64,000 nucleotides of DNA from Primorskyibacter aestuariivivens (GTDB lineage Bacteria > Pseudomonadota > Alphaproteobacteria > Rhodobacterales > Rhodobacteraceae). A program made the translations under genes and the position numbers. The first letter of the stretch is position 1; the number at the start of each line of letters is the position of its first letter. The notes under the pieces were generated by a model. It was not told the DNA's origin and did not search any database. It was given only the letters and a program-made list of their open reading frames with translations. Of the stretch, positions 63,275-64,000 are shown piece by piece. The stretch is from NCBI RefSeq assembly GCF_028023675.1, contig NZ_JAQIOZ010000014.1, forward strand, positions 1 to 64,000. Reading direction: 5' to 3'.

Positions 63275-64000
63275 TTACTGCTGCGGTGCGTACCAGTTGG
63301 CCAGGCCCTCCTGGAGCCTCGCGCCGAGTTCCTCTGGCGTGGCGGTGCCTTTGATCGCGGCGACCGACGCGCCCCAGGTCTCGTTTTCGAGGTTGGGCGT
63401 GCCGCGCGACAGGATCTGGTATGTTGAGCGGATCGTGCTTTCGCATTCCGCGCGCCATCCAACGATTTCCGCTGCCAACGGATCGGCGATCTCGACCGGT
63501 GTCGACGACAGCGGGAAGAAGCCAGGCAAGGCGTTTGCGAAGATTTCCGCAAATTCCGGGCTTGCCACCCAGGCGAGGAAGGTCTTGGCCGCCTCGGGAT
63601 TATCGGTGGCTGCGTTCATGCCGATGCCGATATCGGTGTGGTCCGAGATATAGCAGGTGTCCCCGGCATTCTTGACCGGCGGTTTGAAGGCACCCATCTC
63701 GAAATCGGCCAGACTGTTGAAACCCGACACTTCCCAGGATCCGGCGGGATAGATCGCGGCGCGCCCAAGGGTAAAGATGTTCTGGCTGTCGGGATAGGTC
63801 TGCGCCTCGTACCCGTCGCCCAGATAGGCCCCCCAACGCGCCAGTGTCGCATAAGGCGCGACCCAGGCCTCATCGGTGAGCTTCTGCTCGCCGGCAATCA
63901 GGGCAAGCCGACCCTCTTCACCTTTCCAGTAGTTCGGGCCGATATTGTTGTAGCCCATCGTGGCCGCTTCCCACTGGTCATTCGTGCCCATGGCCATCGG
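63275..64000 (-). CDS. Carbohydrate ABC transporter substrate-binding protein, C-terminal part
   Basis: About 240 aa of the C-terminal half of an extracellular sugar-binding protein (SBP_bac_1 type) are present: NIFTLGRAAIYPAGSWEVSGF, then PEAAKTFLAWVASPEFAEIFA. The frame is open to the window edge, and the signal peptide and N-lobe lie beyond 64000. It is the first gene of the transporter operon on the reverse strand. The ligand is unknown. Confidence 0.9.
   Translation of the reverse strand, partial: PMAMGTNDQWEAATMGYNNIGPNYWKGEEGRLALIAGEQKLTDEAWVAPYATLARWGAYLGDGYEAQTYPDSQNIFTLGRAAIYPAGSWEVSGFNSLADFEMGAFKPPVKNAGDTCYISDHTDIGIGMNAATDNPEAAKTFLAWVASPEFAEIFANALPGFFPLSSTPVEIADPLAAEIVGWRAECESTIRSTYQILSRGTPNLENETWGASVAAIKGTATPEELGARLQEGLANWYAPQQ

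Overview
The window looks like chromosome from a Rhodobacteraceae (Roseobacter-type) alphaproteobacterium. The base composition is GC-rich. Several genes are family-typical: a TrcR (DUF1013) cell-cycle regulator, DUF1489 and DUF2948 proteins, a HIG1-like twin-helix protein, a class II ribonucleotide reductase, and a GGGGGGC...GCCCCCC intergenic element. No phage, plasmid or CRISPR signature dominates.

Positions 1-28,070 are ordinary core chromosome: the start of tuf, a cytochrome P450, M48 and DUF898 membrane genes, parC, small envelope genes, a cobalamin adenosyltransferase, nudC, the SRP RNA, the dnaX-ybaB-recR segment, trcR, RNase T2, nrdJ with a structured leader, murA and tRNA-Thr(GGT). 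Just after the tRNA (28,260-28,820) lie a serine-recombinase C-terminal fragment and an IS110-type transposase fragment. These are the scar of a mobile element.

Positions 28,890-58,551 are accessory metabolism. First comes a LysR regulator divergent from DoxX, an extradiol dioxygenase and a glutathionyl-hydroquinone reductase. Next is a block that reads as one pathway. A TRAP transporter and an M20 amidohydrolase of the hippurate hydrolase type are divergent from a MarR regulator. A glycine riboswitch then precedes a FAD-dependent amino-acid dehydrogenase and homologues of BhcB, BhcC and BhcD (beta-hydroxyaspartate cycle, no BhcA). After these come a muconate cycloisomerase, benABCD, a five-gene branched-chain-type ABC transporter, a LysR regulator, an intradiol dioxygenase, an enol-lactonase-like hydrolase, a BKACE enzyme, a SCOT-type CoA transferase pair and BenE.

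The inferred flow is hippurate (benzoylglycine) to benzoate plus glycine. Glycine would pass through glyoxylate, beta-hydroxyaspartate and iminosuccinate to aspartate. Benzoate would pass through catechol, muconate and beta-ketoadipate to acetoacetate plus succinyl-CoA, and then to acetoacetyl-CoA plus succinate. Linking the two halves under a glycine riboswitch is the most interesting feature of the window.

Positions 58,713-64,000 hold an N-terminally truncated AEC transporter, which may mark the right edge of the island. A sugar-type ABC transporter operon with a Gfo/Idh/MocA oxidoreductase follows and runs off the window end. All functions are read from motifs and context; no database search was run.
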